NCBI RefSeq assembly: GCF_008704205.1
Contig: NZ_VXLC01000037.1
Coordinates: forward strand, 1-64,000
Direction of reading: 5' to 3'
DNA length: 64,000 nt
From: Nocardia colli
GTDB lineage: Bacteria > Actinomycetota > Actinomycetes > Mycobacteriales > Mycobacteriaceae
This document shows positions 15,360 through 23,775 of the stretch, piece by piece (the first letter of the stretch is position 1; every line of letters starts with the position of its first letter). The translations under genes and the position numbers were made by a program. A model generated the notes under the pieces. That model was not told where the DNA came from, did not search any database, and saw only the letters and a list, made by a program, of their open reading frames with translations.

Positions 15360-16502
15360 TCAGGCGCGGGCGGGGGCCGATCGCAGGACCAGGACGGTGA
15401 CCTCGCTGGGGGCGAAGACCCGCAGCTGGGGACCCCAGAAGCCGGTGCCGCGGCTGGTGTAGAGCTGGGTGTGCTCGCCGTGGCGGCTGAGGCCGGCGAC
15501 GACCGGCTGGTCGAGGCGGACCAGGTAGTGGAACGGCCAGATCTGGCCGCCGTGGGTGTGGCCGGAGATCTGCAACGCGACCCCGGCGGCCGCGGCGGCG
15601 GTGATCTGCTTGGGCTGGTGGGCCAGCAGCACGACCGGCAGCTGCGGGTCGGCGCCGGCCAGGGCGGTGGGCAGGTCGGGTCCGTGGCCGGGCAGGCCGA
15701 CGCCGGTCGGGTCGTCGATGCCGGCGATGACGAGCCGGTCGCCGCCGCGGGTCACCGTCTGGTGCTGGTTGTGCAGCGGCTGCCAGCCGATCGAGGCCAT
15801 GTGGTCGATCCAGCCCTGCGCGTCGCCGAAGTATTCGTGGTTGCCGGTGATGTAGAACCGGCCGAGCGCGGCCTCGACCTTGCCGAGCGGGTCGACCTGC
15901 GGGTGCCGCTTCGCGACCGAACCGTCCGCCAGATCGCCTGCGTGGCAGGCGATGTCGGGGCGCTGCTCGTTGACGACCGCGACCACCTTCTCCGACCAGC
16001 GCAGCCGATCCAGCGCCGCGAAATGGGTGTCGGTGACGATCACCATGCGCAGTCCGTCCAGGCCCTGGCCGAGTCCGGGGATCGACACATCGACCGTGCG
16101 TACGCGAGGTATCCGCCGCGCCTCGATAATGCCCCAGACCACCAGGGCGACGGACACCACGAGCACGCCCGTCGCGACGATGCGCGAGCGGTCCGGGTCG
16201 TGCACGCCGCCGACCGCCAGGGCCAACCCGGCGATGTTGCCGATCACCGACCAGCTGAACACCACCCACGCGATGCCGAGCAGGGTGTCGCCGACGATGG
16301 ACGCGGCATCCGACTGCGCGGGGCCGTGTCCGAGGAACATCGACGCGGGCAGGGCGACGAAGGCCAGCGCGAATGTCGCGGTGCCGAGCCAGAACAGCGG
16401 GCCGGTGCCCTCGGTGGGCGCGCCGACCAGGGTCCACCACGGGACCAGGAACAGGATGGCGGGGATCGCCAGGAACAGAGCAACGCGGGGCACGTATTTC
16501 AA
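15360..16502 (-). CDS. Membrane-anchored metallophosphoesterase (YkuE/YaeI type)
   Basis: A 380-residue protein. Four to five membrane helices fill residues 1-130; the catalytic calcineurin-like domain follows on a linker (VRTVDVSIPGLG). All metal-binding motifs are visible: VTDTHF, HAGDLADG, ITGNHEYF, VLLAHQP and ISGHTHGGQ. Members of this membrane-linked group act on phospholipid pyrophosphates or are uncharacterised, so the substrate is open. The gene stands alone, with an independent hairpin downstream. Confidence 0.88.
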   Translation of the reverse strand: MKYVPRVALFLAIPAILFLVPWWTLVGAPTEGTGPLFWLGTATFALAFVALPASMFLGHGPAQSDAASIVGDTLLGIAWVVFSWSVIGNIAGLALAVGGVHDPDRSRIVATGVLVVSVALVVWGIIEARRIPRVRTVDVSIPGLGQGLDGLRMVIVTDTHFAALDRLRWSEKVVAVVNEQRPDIACHAGDLADGSVAKRHPQVDPLGKVEAALGRFYITGNHEYFGDAQGWIDHMASIGWQPLHNQHQTVTRGGDRLVIAGIDDPTGVGLPGHGPDLPTALAGADPQLPVVLLAHQPKQITAAAAAGVALQISGHTHGGQIWPFHYLVRLDQPVVAGLSRHGEHTQLYTSRGTGFWGPQLRVFAPSEVTVLVLRSAPARA

Positions 16503-16628
16503 GAGACCATCCTCGTCGGCGCGGGTGTGCTTCGCGCGGTCCCTCCGCCCGGCGCGGGCGCTATCGACGATAACAGCGCCTACGAGGAAGTCCGGCGACG
16601 AACCACACCACTCGGTCTGTGCGGGTGG

Positions 16629-17546
16629 TCAGCGAGTCAGCCGGGCACCCCACCGGGTCTGCACGGTAGCGCCCGGAGTCAACTGGATCAGGCGGTCGCC
16701 GCTCTGAAAAGCGTTGGGCGGGCAGGTCATCGGCTCGGCGGCGAGACTCGTCCGCTGCCGGGACGGGGCCAGGGTATCGGCGGTGAACAGCTGGAGCACC
16801 GGATAGGAGTCGTCGACCCACAGTTCGGCCACGGCACCGTCGGTGCCCCGCAGCCGAACCCAGGCCCGTCCGTCGTCGTCGCGGGCGAGATCGGTGAAGG
16901 GATGGTCCATCGTCAACTCGCCCAACGGCTTCGGCGTCGCGAAGTCGAACGGCGTGCCGCGCACGGCTTCGGTGCCGATCGGAAGTTGCCGCTCCGGATC
17001 GGTGACGATGCGCGTCGCGGCGTCGAACTGGAGGACCGCGTCGTCGATGCGGCCGGCACCCGGAGAGAGATAGGGATGGTGACCGCAGCCGTACGGCGCC
17101 GCGGTATCGCCGAGATTGGTCGCGGTGGTGGTGACCGTCAGGCCGGCGTCGGACAGCGCGTAACCGATGGCGACGTCGAGGTAGAACGGGTAGCCCTTGC
17201 GCGGGTGCAACGTGGTCCGCATGGTGACCTCGTTCTCCTGCGCGTCGGTCGCCCGCCACGGCCGCCAGCGCAGCAGCCCATGAATAGCGGTGTTCTTCGC
17301 CGGCTCGGTCAGCGCCAGCTGATGCTCGACGCCGTTGAACCGATACTTGCCGTCCGCCAACCGATTCGGCCACGGAATCAGCGCGGCGCCGCGTCCGCTG
17401 TCGGCCATCATCTGCACGTCGTACGGCTCGAGCACGTCGCGGCCACCCACCCGGAACTCCCGGATGCCGCCGCCGACCTCGACGATCACGGCCCGCTGGT
17501 CGCCGTGGCTGATCGAGAACTGCTGTCCGGACGGTGGCGGAGTCAT
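16629..17546 (-). CDS. Aldose 1-epimerase family protein
   Basis: A 305-residue galactose-mutarotase-like enzyme. Visible features are GAALIPWPNRLADG near the N-terminus, NTAIHGLLRW containing the first catalytic His, PYGCGHHPYL with the second His region, and LAAEPMTCPPNAF near the C-terminus with the catalytic Glu. These fit the bacterial aldose 1-epimerase/YeaD-like group, acting on the anomeric carbon of a hexose or hexose phosphate. An upstream frame exists to 17663, but ATG 17546 starts at the usual domain boundary; its binding site is weak. It is divergent from the TetR gene. Confidence 0.82.
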   Translation of the reverse strand: MTPPPSGQQFSISHGDQRAVIVEVGGGIREFRVGGRDVLEPYDVQMMADSGRGAALIPWPNRLADGKYRFNGVEHQLALTEPAKNTAIHGLLRWRPWRATDAQENEVTMRTTLHPRKGYPFYLDVAIGYALSDAGLTVTTTATNLGDTAAPYGCGHHPYLSPGAGRIDDAVLQFDAATRIVTDPERQLPIGTEAVRGTPFDFATPKPLGELTMDHPFTDLARDDDGRAWVRLRGTDGAVAELWVDDSYPVLQLFTADTLAPSRQRTSLAAEPMTCPPNAFQSGDRLIQLTPGATVQTRWGARLTR

Positions 17547-17665
17547 AACCGACGACGCTACCGTCGCCCGCTCGGCCACCCTCGGCCACCGTGCGGTTCC
17601 CGGATCCGTCACCGGATTCGAGAACTCAGAGCTCGGCAAGGCCCTGGTCACCGTGTGTGGCATAG

Positions 17666-17686
17666 TGTCAACATCGTAGGTCTACA
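17666..17686. promoter_or_regulatory. Candidate TetR operator (site 1)
   Basis: TGTCAAC-N7-GTCTACA lies between the aldose epimerase and TetR starts, flanked by AGTGT and ACACT in inverted order. The same TGTCAAC with a TGTAGACA partner recurs before the desaturase at 18626. Position suggests autoregulation by the TetR protein; this is inference. Confidence 0.4.
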
Positions 17687-17714
17687 CTCGCGACCTGCTG
17701 GCGACGCTGACGGA

Positions 17715-18416
17715 ATGAGGCCTGCTGGTATGACTGAGCCGCCCGCTAAGCGCGGTAAAGGCGAGAGTCCGGTCACCAGGGCGGCCGTGCTGGACGCGGC
17801 GTTGGAGATCGTCGACGGTGACGGGGTCGACGGGTTGTCCATGCGGCGGCTGGCCGATGCGGTCGGGCGGGATCCGATGGTGATCTATCGGCATGTGCCG
17901 AACAAGGCCGCGGTGCTGGACGGGGTCGCGGAGATCGTGTTCGCGCAGCTGTCGGTCGATGCGACCGACGCCGACTGGCAGCGTCAGTTGCGCGCCGTCG
18001 CGCGGGACTTCCGCGGACTGGCGCTGGCGCATCCGAAGGTGGTGCCGCTGTTGGTGACTCGGCCGCTGGCGACGCCGCTCGGGATGCGGCCGACCTCGGT
18101 GGTCCGGCCGTTGGAGGACATACTGGCCCTGCTCACCCGGGCCGGGTTCGCAGGGGCGGACGCGCTGCATATCTATCGGGCGCTGTTCGGGTTCCTGTAC
18201 GGGCATGTGCTCAACGAGTTGCAGGAGATCGTCGAACGGCCGGAGGAGACCGACGAGGTGCTGCGCCTCGGGCTGCATCGGCTGCCGATCGCCGAGTTCC
18301 CGCTGCTGCGCGAGCTCGCGCCGGTGCTGGCCGCCTATGACGGCGCGGCCGAACTCGAACGCGGACTGGATATCTTGCTGTCCGGCCTAACCGCGACCTT
18401 GCCCGGTCCGGCTTAG
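17715..18416 (+). CDS. TetR-family regulator with TetR_C-like ligand domain
   Basis: A regulator of about 233 residues. The N-terminal HTH reads SMRRLADAVGRDPMVIYRHVPNKAAVLDGV, a standard TetR DNA-binding segment. The C-terminal half (ARDFRGLALAHPKVVPLL, then DALHIYRALFGFLYGHVLNE) belongs to the tetracycline-repressor-like C-terminal group. The ATG at 17730 is an alternative start and has AGG about 10 nt upstream. It lies upstream of and codirectional with the DesA3 desaturase; similar inverted-repeat elements occur before both genes, so the desaturase is a likely target. A decayed copy of its own C-terminal coding sequence lies just downstream in inverted orientation. Confidence 0.88.
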   Translation: MRPAGMTEPPAKRGKGESPVTRAAVLDAALEIVDGDGVDGLSMRRLADAVGRDPMVIYRHVPNKAAVLDGVAEIVFAQLSVDATDADWQRQLRAVARDFRGLALAHPKVVPLLVTRPLATPLGMRPTSVVRPLEDILALLTRAGFAGADALHIYRALFGFLYGHVLNELQEIVERPEETDEVLRLGLHRLPIAEFPLLRELAPVLAAYDGAAELERGLDILLSGLTATLPGPA

Positions 18417-18419
18417 CCG

Positions 18420-18624
18420 GCTCGCCTTCCGGGCCCCAACGCTCCTGTGCGGCAATCGATTCCGCATTTTCGCCGATCGGGACACGGTGGTGGTGAGACC
18501 GTTGATCAGGATGTCGAGCCCGAGTTCGGGTTCGGCGCGGCCGTCGTAGGCGGCGAGGTCCGAGGCGAGGCCGTGGAGCAGGGGAATTCGCCGATGGGAA
18601 GCAGCGGAACCATATTCGGTGCGT
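18420..18624 (-). pseudogene. Decayed inverted TetR C-terminal fragment
   Basis: The minus strand encodes NMVPLLPIGEFP, a one-base frameshift, and then IPLLHGLASDLAAYDGRAEP and GLDILINGLTTTV. The intact TetR protein ends LPIAEFPLLRELAPVLAAYDG and GLDILLSGLTATL, so this is a diverged paralogous C-terminus, not a recent copy. No HTH-coding part is present. It occupies most of the 269-bp spacer before the desaturase gene. Confidence 0.65.
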
Positions 18625-18625
18625 T

Positions 18626-18655
18626 GTCAACGATGTCCGCCTACGCTGTAGACAG
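18626..18655. promoter_or_regulatory. Candidate TetR operator (site 2) before the desaturase
   Basis: TGTCAAC and TGTAGACA form an inverted repeat TGTCnAC-N16-GTnGACA about 30 bp before the desaturase start. It shares the exact TGTCAAC half with site 1 at 17666. A regulator bound here would overlap the expected promoter. Confidence 0.4.
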
Positions 18656-18685
18656 GCGCTGCGGCAGAACTCGAGGGCACCAAGC

Positions 18686-19915
18686 ATGGCAATCACCGAA
18701 GTCGCGGCCTACGCGCACCTGAGCGCGGCGGATGTCGAGGCGCTCGGACTCGAACTCGAGCTGATCCGCCGGGACATCCAGGAGCAGCGCGGCGCCCGCG
18801 ACGCGGGCTATATCCGGCGCACGATCGCGTTCCAGCGTGCGCTCGACGCCGTCGCCCGGCTGACCATCGGGCTCAGCCGCGGCCGGACCGGCTGGCTCGC
18901 CGGCACCGCCGGACTGGCCCTGGCGAAGAGCATCGAGAACATGGAGATCGGCCACAACGTCTGCCACGGCCAGTGGGATTGGATGAACGACCCGGAGATC
19001 CACTCCAGCACCTGGGAGTGGGACATGGCCGGGGTGTCGGCGCAGTGGCGGTATTCGCACAACTATCGCCACCACGTGTACACCAACGTGCTCGGCATGG
19101 ACGACGACATCGGATTCGGTGTCATGCGGGTGACCCGCGACGAACGGTGGAAGCCAGGGCATTTGCTGCAACCGCTGCGAAACCTGTTGCTGGCGGCCAC
19201 TTTCGAGTGGGGAATCGCGCTGCATGGGCTGTATTCCGAGCGCGATCGGGCACAGGGCGCGGCGGAGAAGGCCGCGCAGACCAGGCTGTTCCTCGGCAAG
19301 ATCGCCAGGCAGGCCGGCAAGGACTACCTGCTGTTCCCCGCGATGAGCGGACGCCGCTGGCGTCGCACGCTCACCGCGGACGCGAGCGCGAACGTGCTCC
19401 GCAATCTCTGGGCCTACGTGGTGATCTTCTGCGGCCACTTCCCGGATGGCGCGGAGAAATTCGAGCCGGCGGCGGTGGCGAACGAGACCAAGGGTGAGTG
19501 GTATCTGCGGCAGATGCTCGGCACCGCGAACTTCGACGCGGGCCCGATGCTGGCCTTCCTCAGCGGCAACCTCTGCTACCAGATCGAGCATCACCTGTTC
19601 CCCGACCTGCCGAGCAATCGGTACGCCGAGATCGCGCTGCGGGTGCGCGCGCTGTGCGACAAATACGACTTGCCTTACACCAATGGGTCATTGCTGCATC
19701 AGTACCTGCTGACCCTGCGCACTATCCACAAGCTGGCGCTGCCGGACAGCTTGCTGACCGCCACCTCCGACGACGCGCCGGAAACCGCCTCGGAACGAAA
19801 GTTCCACGGTGACAAGACCTTCGATGTGCCCGACACCGGCCGCCCGCTGGGCCGCGCCGGTTTGCGCACCGCGCTGCGCCGCGCCGAGAAATCGCGCGTG
19901 GACCGGTTCAGCTGA
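18686..19915 (+). CDS. DesA3-like acyl-CoA desaturase
   Basis: A 409-residue membrane fatty-acyl-CoA desaturase, very close in sequence pattern to mycobacterial DesA3 (stearoyl-CoA delta-9 desaturase). The N-terminus (MAITEVAAYAHLSAADVEAL) and the histidine boxes are clear: GHNVCH, HNYRHH and QIEHH, which bind the di-iron centre. SIENMEIGHN, FCGHFPDGAEKF and LPSNRYAEI are also diagnostic. DesA3 works with an oxidoreductase such as Rv3230c; none lies beside it here. ATG 18686 follows the candidate operator. Its stop abuts the convergent methyltransferase gene. Confidence 0.93.
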   Translation: MAITEVAAYAHLSAADVEALGLELELIRRDIQEQRGARDAGYIRRTIAFQRALDAVARLTIGLSRGRTGWLAGTAGLALAKSIENMEIGHNVCHGQWDWMNDPEIHSSTWEWDMAGVSAQWRYSHNYRHHVYTNVLGMDDDIGFGVMRVTRDERWKPGHLLQPLRNLLLAATFEWGIALHGLYSERDRAQGAAEKAAQTRLFLGKIARQAGKDYLLFPAMSGRRWRRTLTADASANVLRNLWAYVVIFCGHFPDGAEKFEPAAVANETKGEWYLRQMLGTANFDAGPMLAFLSGNLCYQIEHHLFPDLPSNRYAEIALRVRALCDKYDLPYTNGSLLHQYLLTLRTIHKLALPDSLLTATSDDAPETASERKFHGDKTFDVPDTGRPLGRAGLRTALRRAEKSRVDRFS

Positions 19916-20725
19916 TCAGGGGATGCGGGCCACGCCGCTGAGCATGGAGACCGCTTCCGGGCGCGGGTGCGGGCGCCACTCGCCCGGACGCCAGGTCATC
20001 ACCGAGCCGATGCCCGGCGGGATCAGTTCGAGGTCGGTGAAGAAGCGGGTGAATTCCTCGGTGGTCCGTAATCGGAACGGCACGCCGCTGCGCTGATTGG
20101 CCGCGTTGTTCTCCGCGAGTTCCTCGGCGGAGAGATGGTCGCTGGTGGCGTGGGTCATCACCAGGTAGCTGCCGGAGGGCAGCGCGTCGCACAGCTTGCG
20201 CACCAGCTCGTACGGGCTGTCGTCGTCGGTCATGAAGTGCATGATCGCCACCAGCATCAGCGCCACCGGCTGGTTCATGTCCAGCACCCGGGCCAGGTCG
20301 GGGTGGCCGAGGATGCGGTCGGGTTCGCGGATGTCCGCGTCGAGGTAGGCGGTCGCGCCCTCGGGGGAGCTGTTGAGCAGTTCCCGGGCGTGGGCCAGCA
20401 CGATCGGGTCGTTGTCCACGTAGACGACGCGCGACTCGGGGGCGATGTTCTGCGCGATCTCGTGCACATTGCCCGCCGTGGGCAGCCCGGCGCCGATGTC
20501 GAGGAACTGCCGGACACCCTCGTCGGCGAGGTAGGCCACGGCCCGGCGCAGGAAGCTGCGATTCTCCAGCGCGGCCAGGCGAACGGTCGGAAAAGCCTCC
20601 GCGACCATGTCGGCCGATTCCCGATCCGACGGGAAATTGTCCTTGCCGCCCAGCCAGTAGTCGTAGCGGCGCGCCGGATGCGGCTTCGACACATCGATCT
20701 TCCCGACCGGCGGTTCCGAGTTCAC
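19916..20725 (-). CDS. DUF574-family SAM-dependent methyltransferase
   Basis: A 269-residue protein of the actinobacterial SAM methyltransferase family (PF04672, DUF574). Typical features are the N-terminal HPARRYDYWLGGKDNFPSDR, the SAM site FLDIGAGLPTAGNVH, VVYVDNDPIVLAHAR, and RTTEEFTRFFTDLELIPPG near the end. Substrates of the family are largely unknown. It is transcribed divergently from the P450 gene with 94 nt between starts, so the two may share regulation. Confidence 0.9.
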   Translation of the reverse strand: MNSEPPVGKIDVSKPHPARRYDYWLGGKDNFPSDRESADMVAEAFPTVRLAALENRSFLRRAVAYLADEGVRQFLDIGAGLPTAGNVHEIAQNIAPESRVVYVDNDPIVLAHARELLNSSPEGATAYLDADIREPDRILGHPDLARVLDMNQPVALMLVAIMHFMTDDDSPYELVRKLCDALPSGSYLVMTHATSDHLSAEELAENNAANQRSGVPFRLRTTEEFTRFFTDLELIPPGIGSVMTWRPGEWRPHPRPEAVSMLSGVARIP

Positions 20726-20819
20726 TACGCCCTCAATTCATCTCGTCTATTGTCATCATGTCAGTTCGAGTTGCGAACCGGTAGCGATGGTGATGTCGCA
20801 CCGCCCGGAAGGCTCCGCC

Positions 20820-22001
20820 ATGTCACTGCAGTACAGCCCATACGATTTTGACGTACACCGCGACCCATACCCGTACTACGCCCGGCTGCGTAGCGAGTCG
20901 CCGGTGTATCGCAACGATACCGACGACTTCTGGGCGCTGTCGCGGCACGCGGATGTCCTTGCCGCGCTCCGTGATTCGGATCGATTCTCCAGCGCGAACG
21001 GGGCGATCCGGATGGAACCGGCGTTCTGGGGACCGCAGGCGGAGCAGATGTTCTCCTTCGTCGCGATGGACCCGCCGCGACACACCCGGCTGCGTGGGCT
21101 GGTGACGCGGGCCTTCACCCAGCACCGGGTGCAGGGCCTGGAACCCCGGCTGCGGGAGATCGCTCGCCGGCTGCTGGACCCCCTGCTCGAGCGCGGCAGC
21201 TTCGATTTCATGGCCGATTTCGCCGGGCCGTACCCGACCGAGGTGATCGCCGAACTGGTCGGCGTGCCCGAGCGCGACCGCGACATGCTGCGCAAGCTCG
21301 GCATGGAAATCATGTACAACGACGAGCAGTCCACCGACCTGCGCCCGGAGGCGATCCAGGCGATCGGCGCGATCATCGGCTACTACACCGAACTGACCAT
21401 CGAACGGGCCAACGACCGGCGCGACGACCTGCTCTCCGGCCTGCTCGACGCGGCCGACGGCGACGACCGGCTCACCCCCGAGGAAATCGTCAGCGTGCTC
21501 ATCCTGCTGATCGGCGCGGGCATCGAGACCGTCATGCTGACCCTCGGCAACCTCTGGCACACCGCGTGGCTGCACCCCGAACAGCGCCGCAAGGCGTTCG
21601 ACGGGCGGATCGAGGACTGGATCGCCGAGTCGATGCGCTACGAACCGTCCTCGCAGACCTCGCTGCGCACGGCCACCGAGGAATTCGAGCTGCACGGGGT
21701 GACCGTTCCGGCCGGTGCGCGGATGCTGCTGCTGATCGGCTCGGCCAACCGCGACCCCGAGGTCTTCACCGACCCGGACACCTTCGACCTGGACCGGGAC
21801 ACCAGCGCGTCGCTGGTCTTCGGCAGCGGCCGCCACCACTGCCTGGGCGCCAACCTCGGCCAGCTGGAGCTGCGCGTCGCGCTCGAGGAGATCGTCGGCC
21901 GGATCGCCGACTACGACCTCGACGCCGACGGCATCCGCCGCATCCACGCGTCCAACAACCGCGGCTTCGCCGCCCTGCCCACGACCGTCACGGCCCGCTG
22001 A
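20820..22001 (+). CDS. Cytochrome P450
   Basis: A 393-residue soluble bacterial P450. Landmarks are the I-helix A233-G-I-E-T237, the ExxR pair E270/R273 in ESMRYEP, and the haem loop FGSGRHHCLG with axial Cys341. The C-helix motif DPPRHTRLRGLV is also present. No redox partner gene is adjacent. GGAAGG upstream supports ATG 20820 over an ATG 11 codons earlier. Substrate cannot be inferred from the neighbours. Confidence 0.95.
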   Translation: MSLQYSPYDFDVHRDPYPYYARLRSESPVYRNDTDDFWALSRHADVLAALRDSDRFSSANGAIRMEPAFWGPQAEQMFSFVAMDPPRHTRLRGLVTRAFTQHRVQGLEPRLREIARRLLDPLLERGSFDFMADFAGPYPTEVIAELVGVPERDRDMLRKLGMEIMYNDEQSTDLRPEAIQAIGAIIGYYTELTIERANDRRDDLLSGLLDAADGDDRLTPEEIVSVLILLIGAGIETVMLTLGNLWHTAWLHPEQRRKAFDGRIEDWIAESMRYEPSSQTSLRTATEEFELHGVTVPAGARMLLLIGSANRDPEVFTDPDTFDLDRDTSASLVFGSGRHHCLGANLGQLELRVALEEIVGRIADYDLDADGIRRIHASNNRGFAALPTTVTAR

Positions 22002-22025
22002 GCGGACCGCAACCGCACGTCCGGC

Positions 22026-22060
22026 GCCCTCCTGCCGATGTATCTGTCGGAGAGGAGGGC
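22026..22060 (+). promoter_or_regulatory. Hairpin sequestering the Shine-Dalgarno of the M23 gene
   Basis: GCCCTCCT (22026-22033) is the exact complement of AGGAGGGC (22053-22060), which contains the ribosome binding site of the peptidase gene. An inner stem CCGA/TCGG with an 8-nt loop sits inside. Folded, the whole binding site is paired, 4 nt before the ATG. Confidence 0.6.
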
Positions 22061-22064
22061 ACCC

Positions 22065-22670
22065 ATGACCCGATACTGGCCCATAGCCCGAGACATACTC
22101 ACGATCGGTTCGCCGTTCGGCCCGCGCGCGGGCGGATTCCATTCCGGACAGGACTTTCCGGCACCCGACGGGACCCCGATCTACGCCTGCGCCGGCGGCA
22201 CCGTGCTGTACCTGGGACCCGCCGCGGGGTACGGCGAATGGATCGTCATCGACCATCCGGCCGCGGACGGCGGCGGGGTGAGCGAATACGGGCACATGTG
22301 GGACGCGAGCGCCACCGGACTGTCGGTCGGTGACCGCGTCGAGGCGGGACAGCTGATCGCCTACGTCGGCAACAACGGCGGATCCACCGGACCGCATCTC
22401 CATCTGAGCGTCATGCCGTTCGGATACGACCCCGGGGCCAAGACCGACCCGATGGCCTGGCTGAGCGATGCCGACTTTCCCGACGACTTCCTGTGCGCAC
22501 TCGACGCCGCCGAACAGCGCGAACTGCTCGACCGGACCCGCGCGGTCTGGACCCAGCTGTGCGGCCCGCACGGCCGGGGCTGGCCACAACTCGGCCGCAA
22601 CGCCGACGGCGAGTACCGCACCGTCGTCGATGCGCTTGCGACGCTGCCGCCGGTGAAACAGCCGGGTTGA
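22065..22670 (+). CDS. M23 (LytM-type) metallopeptidase without signal peptide
   Basis: A 201-residue peptidase of the zinc-dependent M23 family that cleaves peptidoglycan cross-bridges. Zinc motif HSGQDF (HxxxD) lies at about residue 27 and HLHLS (HxH) near 110; GWIVIDH-type and YGHMWD strands lie between. The N-terminus (MTRYWPIARDILTIGSPFG) has no signal peptide or membrane segment, unlike most chromosomal members; phage endolysins show this form. The C-terminal 70 residues have no recognised domain. The gene has a strong but hairpin-paired binding site and follows the P450 gene by 63 nt. Confidence 0.85.
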   Translation: MTRYWPIARDILTIGSPFGPRAGGFHSGQDFPAPDGTPIYACAGGTVLYLGPAAGYGEWIVIDHPAADGGGVSEYGHMWDASATGLSVGDRVEAGQLIAYVGNNGGSTGPHLHLSVMPFGYDPGAKTDPMAWLSDADFPDDFLCALDAAEQRELLDRTRAVWTQLCGPHGRGWPQLGRNADGEYRTVVDALATLPPVKQPG

Positions 22671-22701
22671 CCATGCTGTCCGCGGCGGGCAAGGTGAGCC
22701 G

Positions 22702-23670
22702 ATGGGCAGTGCAGAGGTCCGCGCCGGGGTGACGCTGACCAATCTCGACAAGCCGTTGTTCGACGGCGCCGAGGCGACCAAGCGCGATCTGGTCGACTAC
22801 CTCGAGGCGGTCGGCGACCGGATGGTGCGGCACCTGCGCGACCGGCCGCTCTCGGTGCTCCGGGTCCGGCCGGGGCAGCAGCCGTTCATGCAGAAGAACC
22901 TGCCCAAGTTCACGCCGGACTGGATGCACCGGGTGACGGTGTGGGCCGAGAGTTCGCACCGCGAGGTGACGTACGCGCTGTGCGACGACGTGCGCACGCT
23001 GCTGTGGTTCGGCAATCAGCGCGCGGTCGAATACCACCCGACGCTGCTGCTCGCCGATCGCAGCCAGGGTCCGACGCATCTGATCCTCGACCTCGACCCG
23101 CCGCCGGATCAGCCGTTCCGGCAGGCGGTGCTGGCCGCGAAGCTGATCCGCGAGGCGCTGGCCGGCGACGGACTCGCCGGTGCGGTGAAAACCAGTGGGG
23201 CGAAGGGCGTGCACGTGTTCGTGCCGCTGCGGCCCGGCCTCGCGATCGATGACGTGGCGGCGGCGACCCGTGCGATCGCCGCCCGCGCCGAGCGGCTCGA
23301 CCCGGACCTCGCCACCACCGCCTTCATCGTCGAGGACCGGGGCGGTCGCGTCTTCCTCGATTCCACCCGGGCGGGCGGTGCGACCGTGGCCGCCGTCTAC
23401 AGTCCCCGGATCCGGCCGGGTACCACGGTGTCCTTCCCGGTCGCCTGGAGCGACCTCGACAACATCACGCCCAAGGATTTCACCGTGCGCACCGCCGTCG
23501 ATCAATTGGGCGGCCGTGATCCATGGACCGAGGAAATGCCCGAGCCGCAGGATCTGCCCGCTGATCTGGTTGCCGAAGGGCACACCATTCCGATTGCCCG
23601 CGTCCAAGCAATGCACGAGGGTAAACGCCGGGCGCGGGCGCGGCGGGAAAATCCGGAACCGGAATCATAA
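22702..23670 (+). CDS. Stand-alone LigD polymerase-domain protein (NHEJ primase-polymerase)
   Basis: A 322-residue member of the archaeo-eukaryotic primase-like LigD polymerase family. Catalytic acidic pair D-L-D lies in LILDLDPPPD, followed by KTSGAKGVHVFVPL and VFLDSTRAGGATVAAVYSPR. These bind metal and nucleotide during ribonucleotide filling of broken DNA ends. There is no ligase or phosphoesterase domain, and no Ku gene nearby. The C-terminus is basic (GKRRARARREN), probably for DNA binding. The start 31 nt after the M23 gene is ATG 22702. Confidence 0.9.
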   Translation: MGSAEVRAGVTLTNLDKPLFDGAEATKRDLVDYLEAVGDRMVRHLRDRPLSVLRVRPGQQPFMQKNLPKFTPDWMHRVTVWAESSHREVTYALCDDVRTLLWFGNQRAVEYHPTLLLADRSQGPTHLILDLDPPPDQPFRQAVLAAKLIREALAGDGLAGAVKTSGAKGVHVFVPLRPGLAIDDVAAATRAIAARAERLDPDLATTAFIVEDRGGRVFLDSTRAGGATVAAVYSPRIRPGTTVSFPVAWSDLDNITPKDFTVRTAVDQLGGRDPWTEEMPEPQDLPADLVAEGHTIPIARVQAMHEGKRRARARRENPEPES

Positions 23671-23775
23671 ATCGCTGGTTATCCGGTCCGCGTGCCCGCT
23701 GCGGAAAACATGAATTCCCTTGCCATACTGGCTGGTCGCCTATATCGACCACCGGAAATGGAAGGATTCGAAACA

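Noticed and set aside
13965..17714. Very long plus-strand open frame continuing into the TetR gene
   Set aside because: It is antisense to the ABC ATPase, BMP, metallophosphoesterase and epimerase genes, all of which have clear families. Its translation is low-complexity Arg/Gly/Asp-rich, typical of high-GC shadow frames. Only the TetR part is real.
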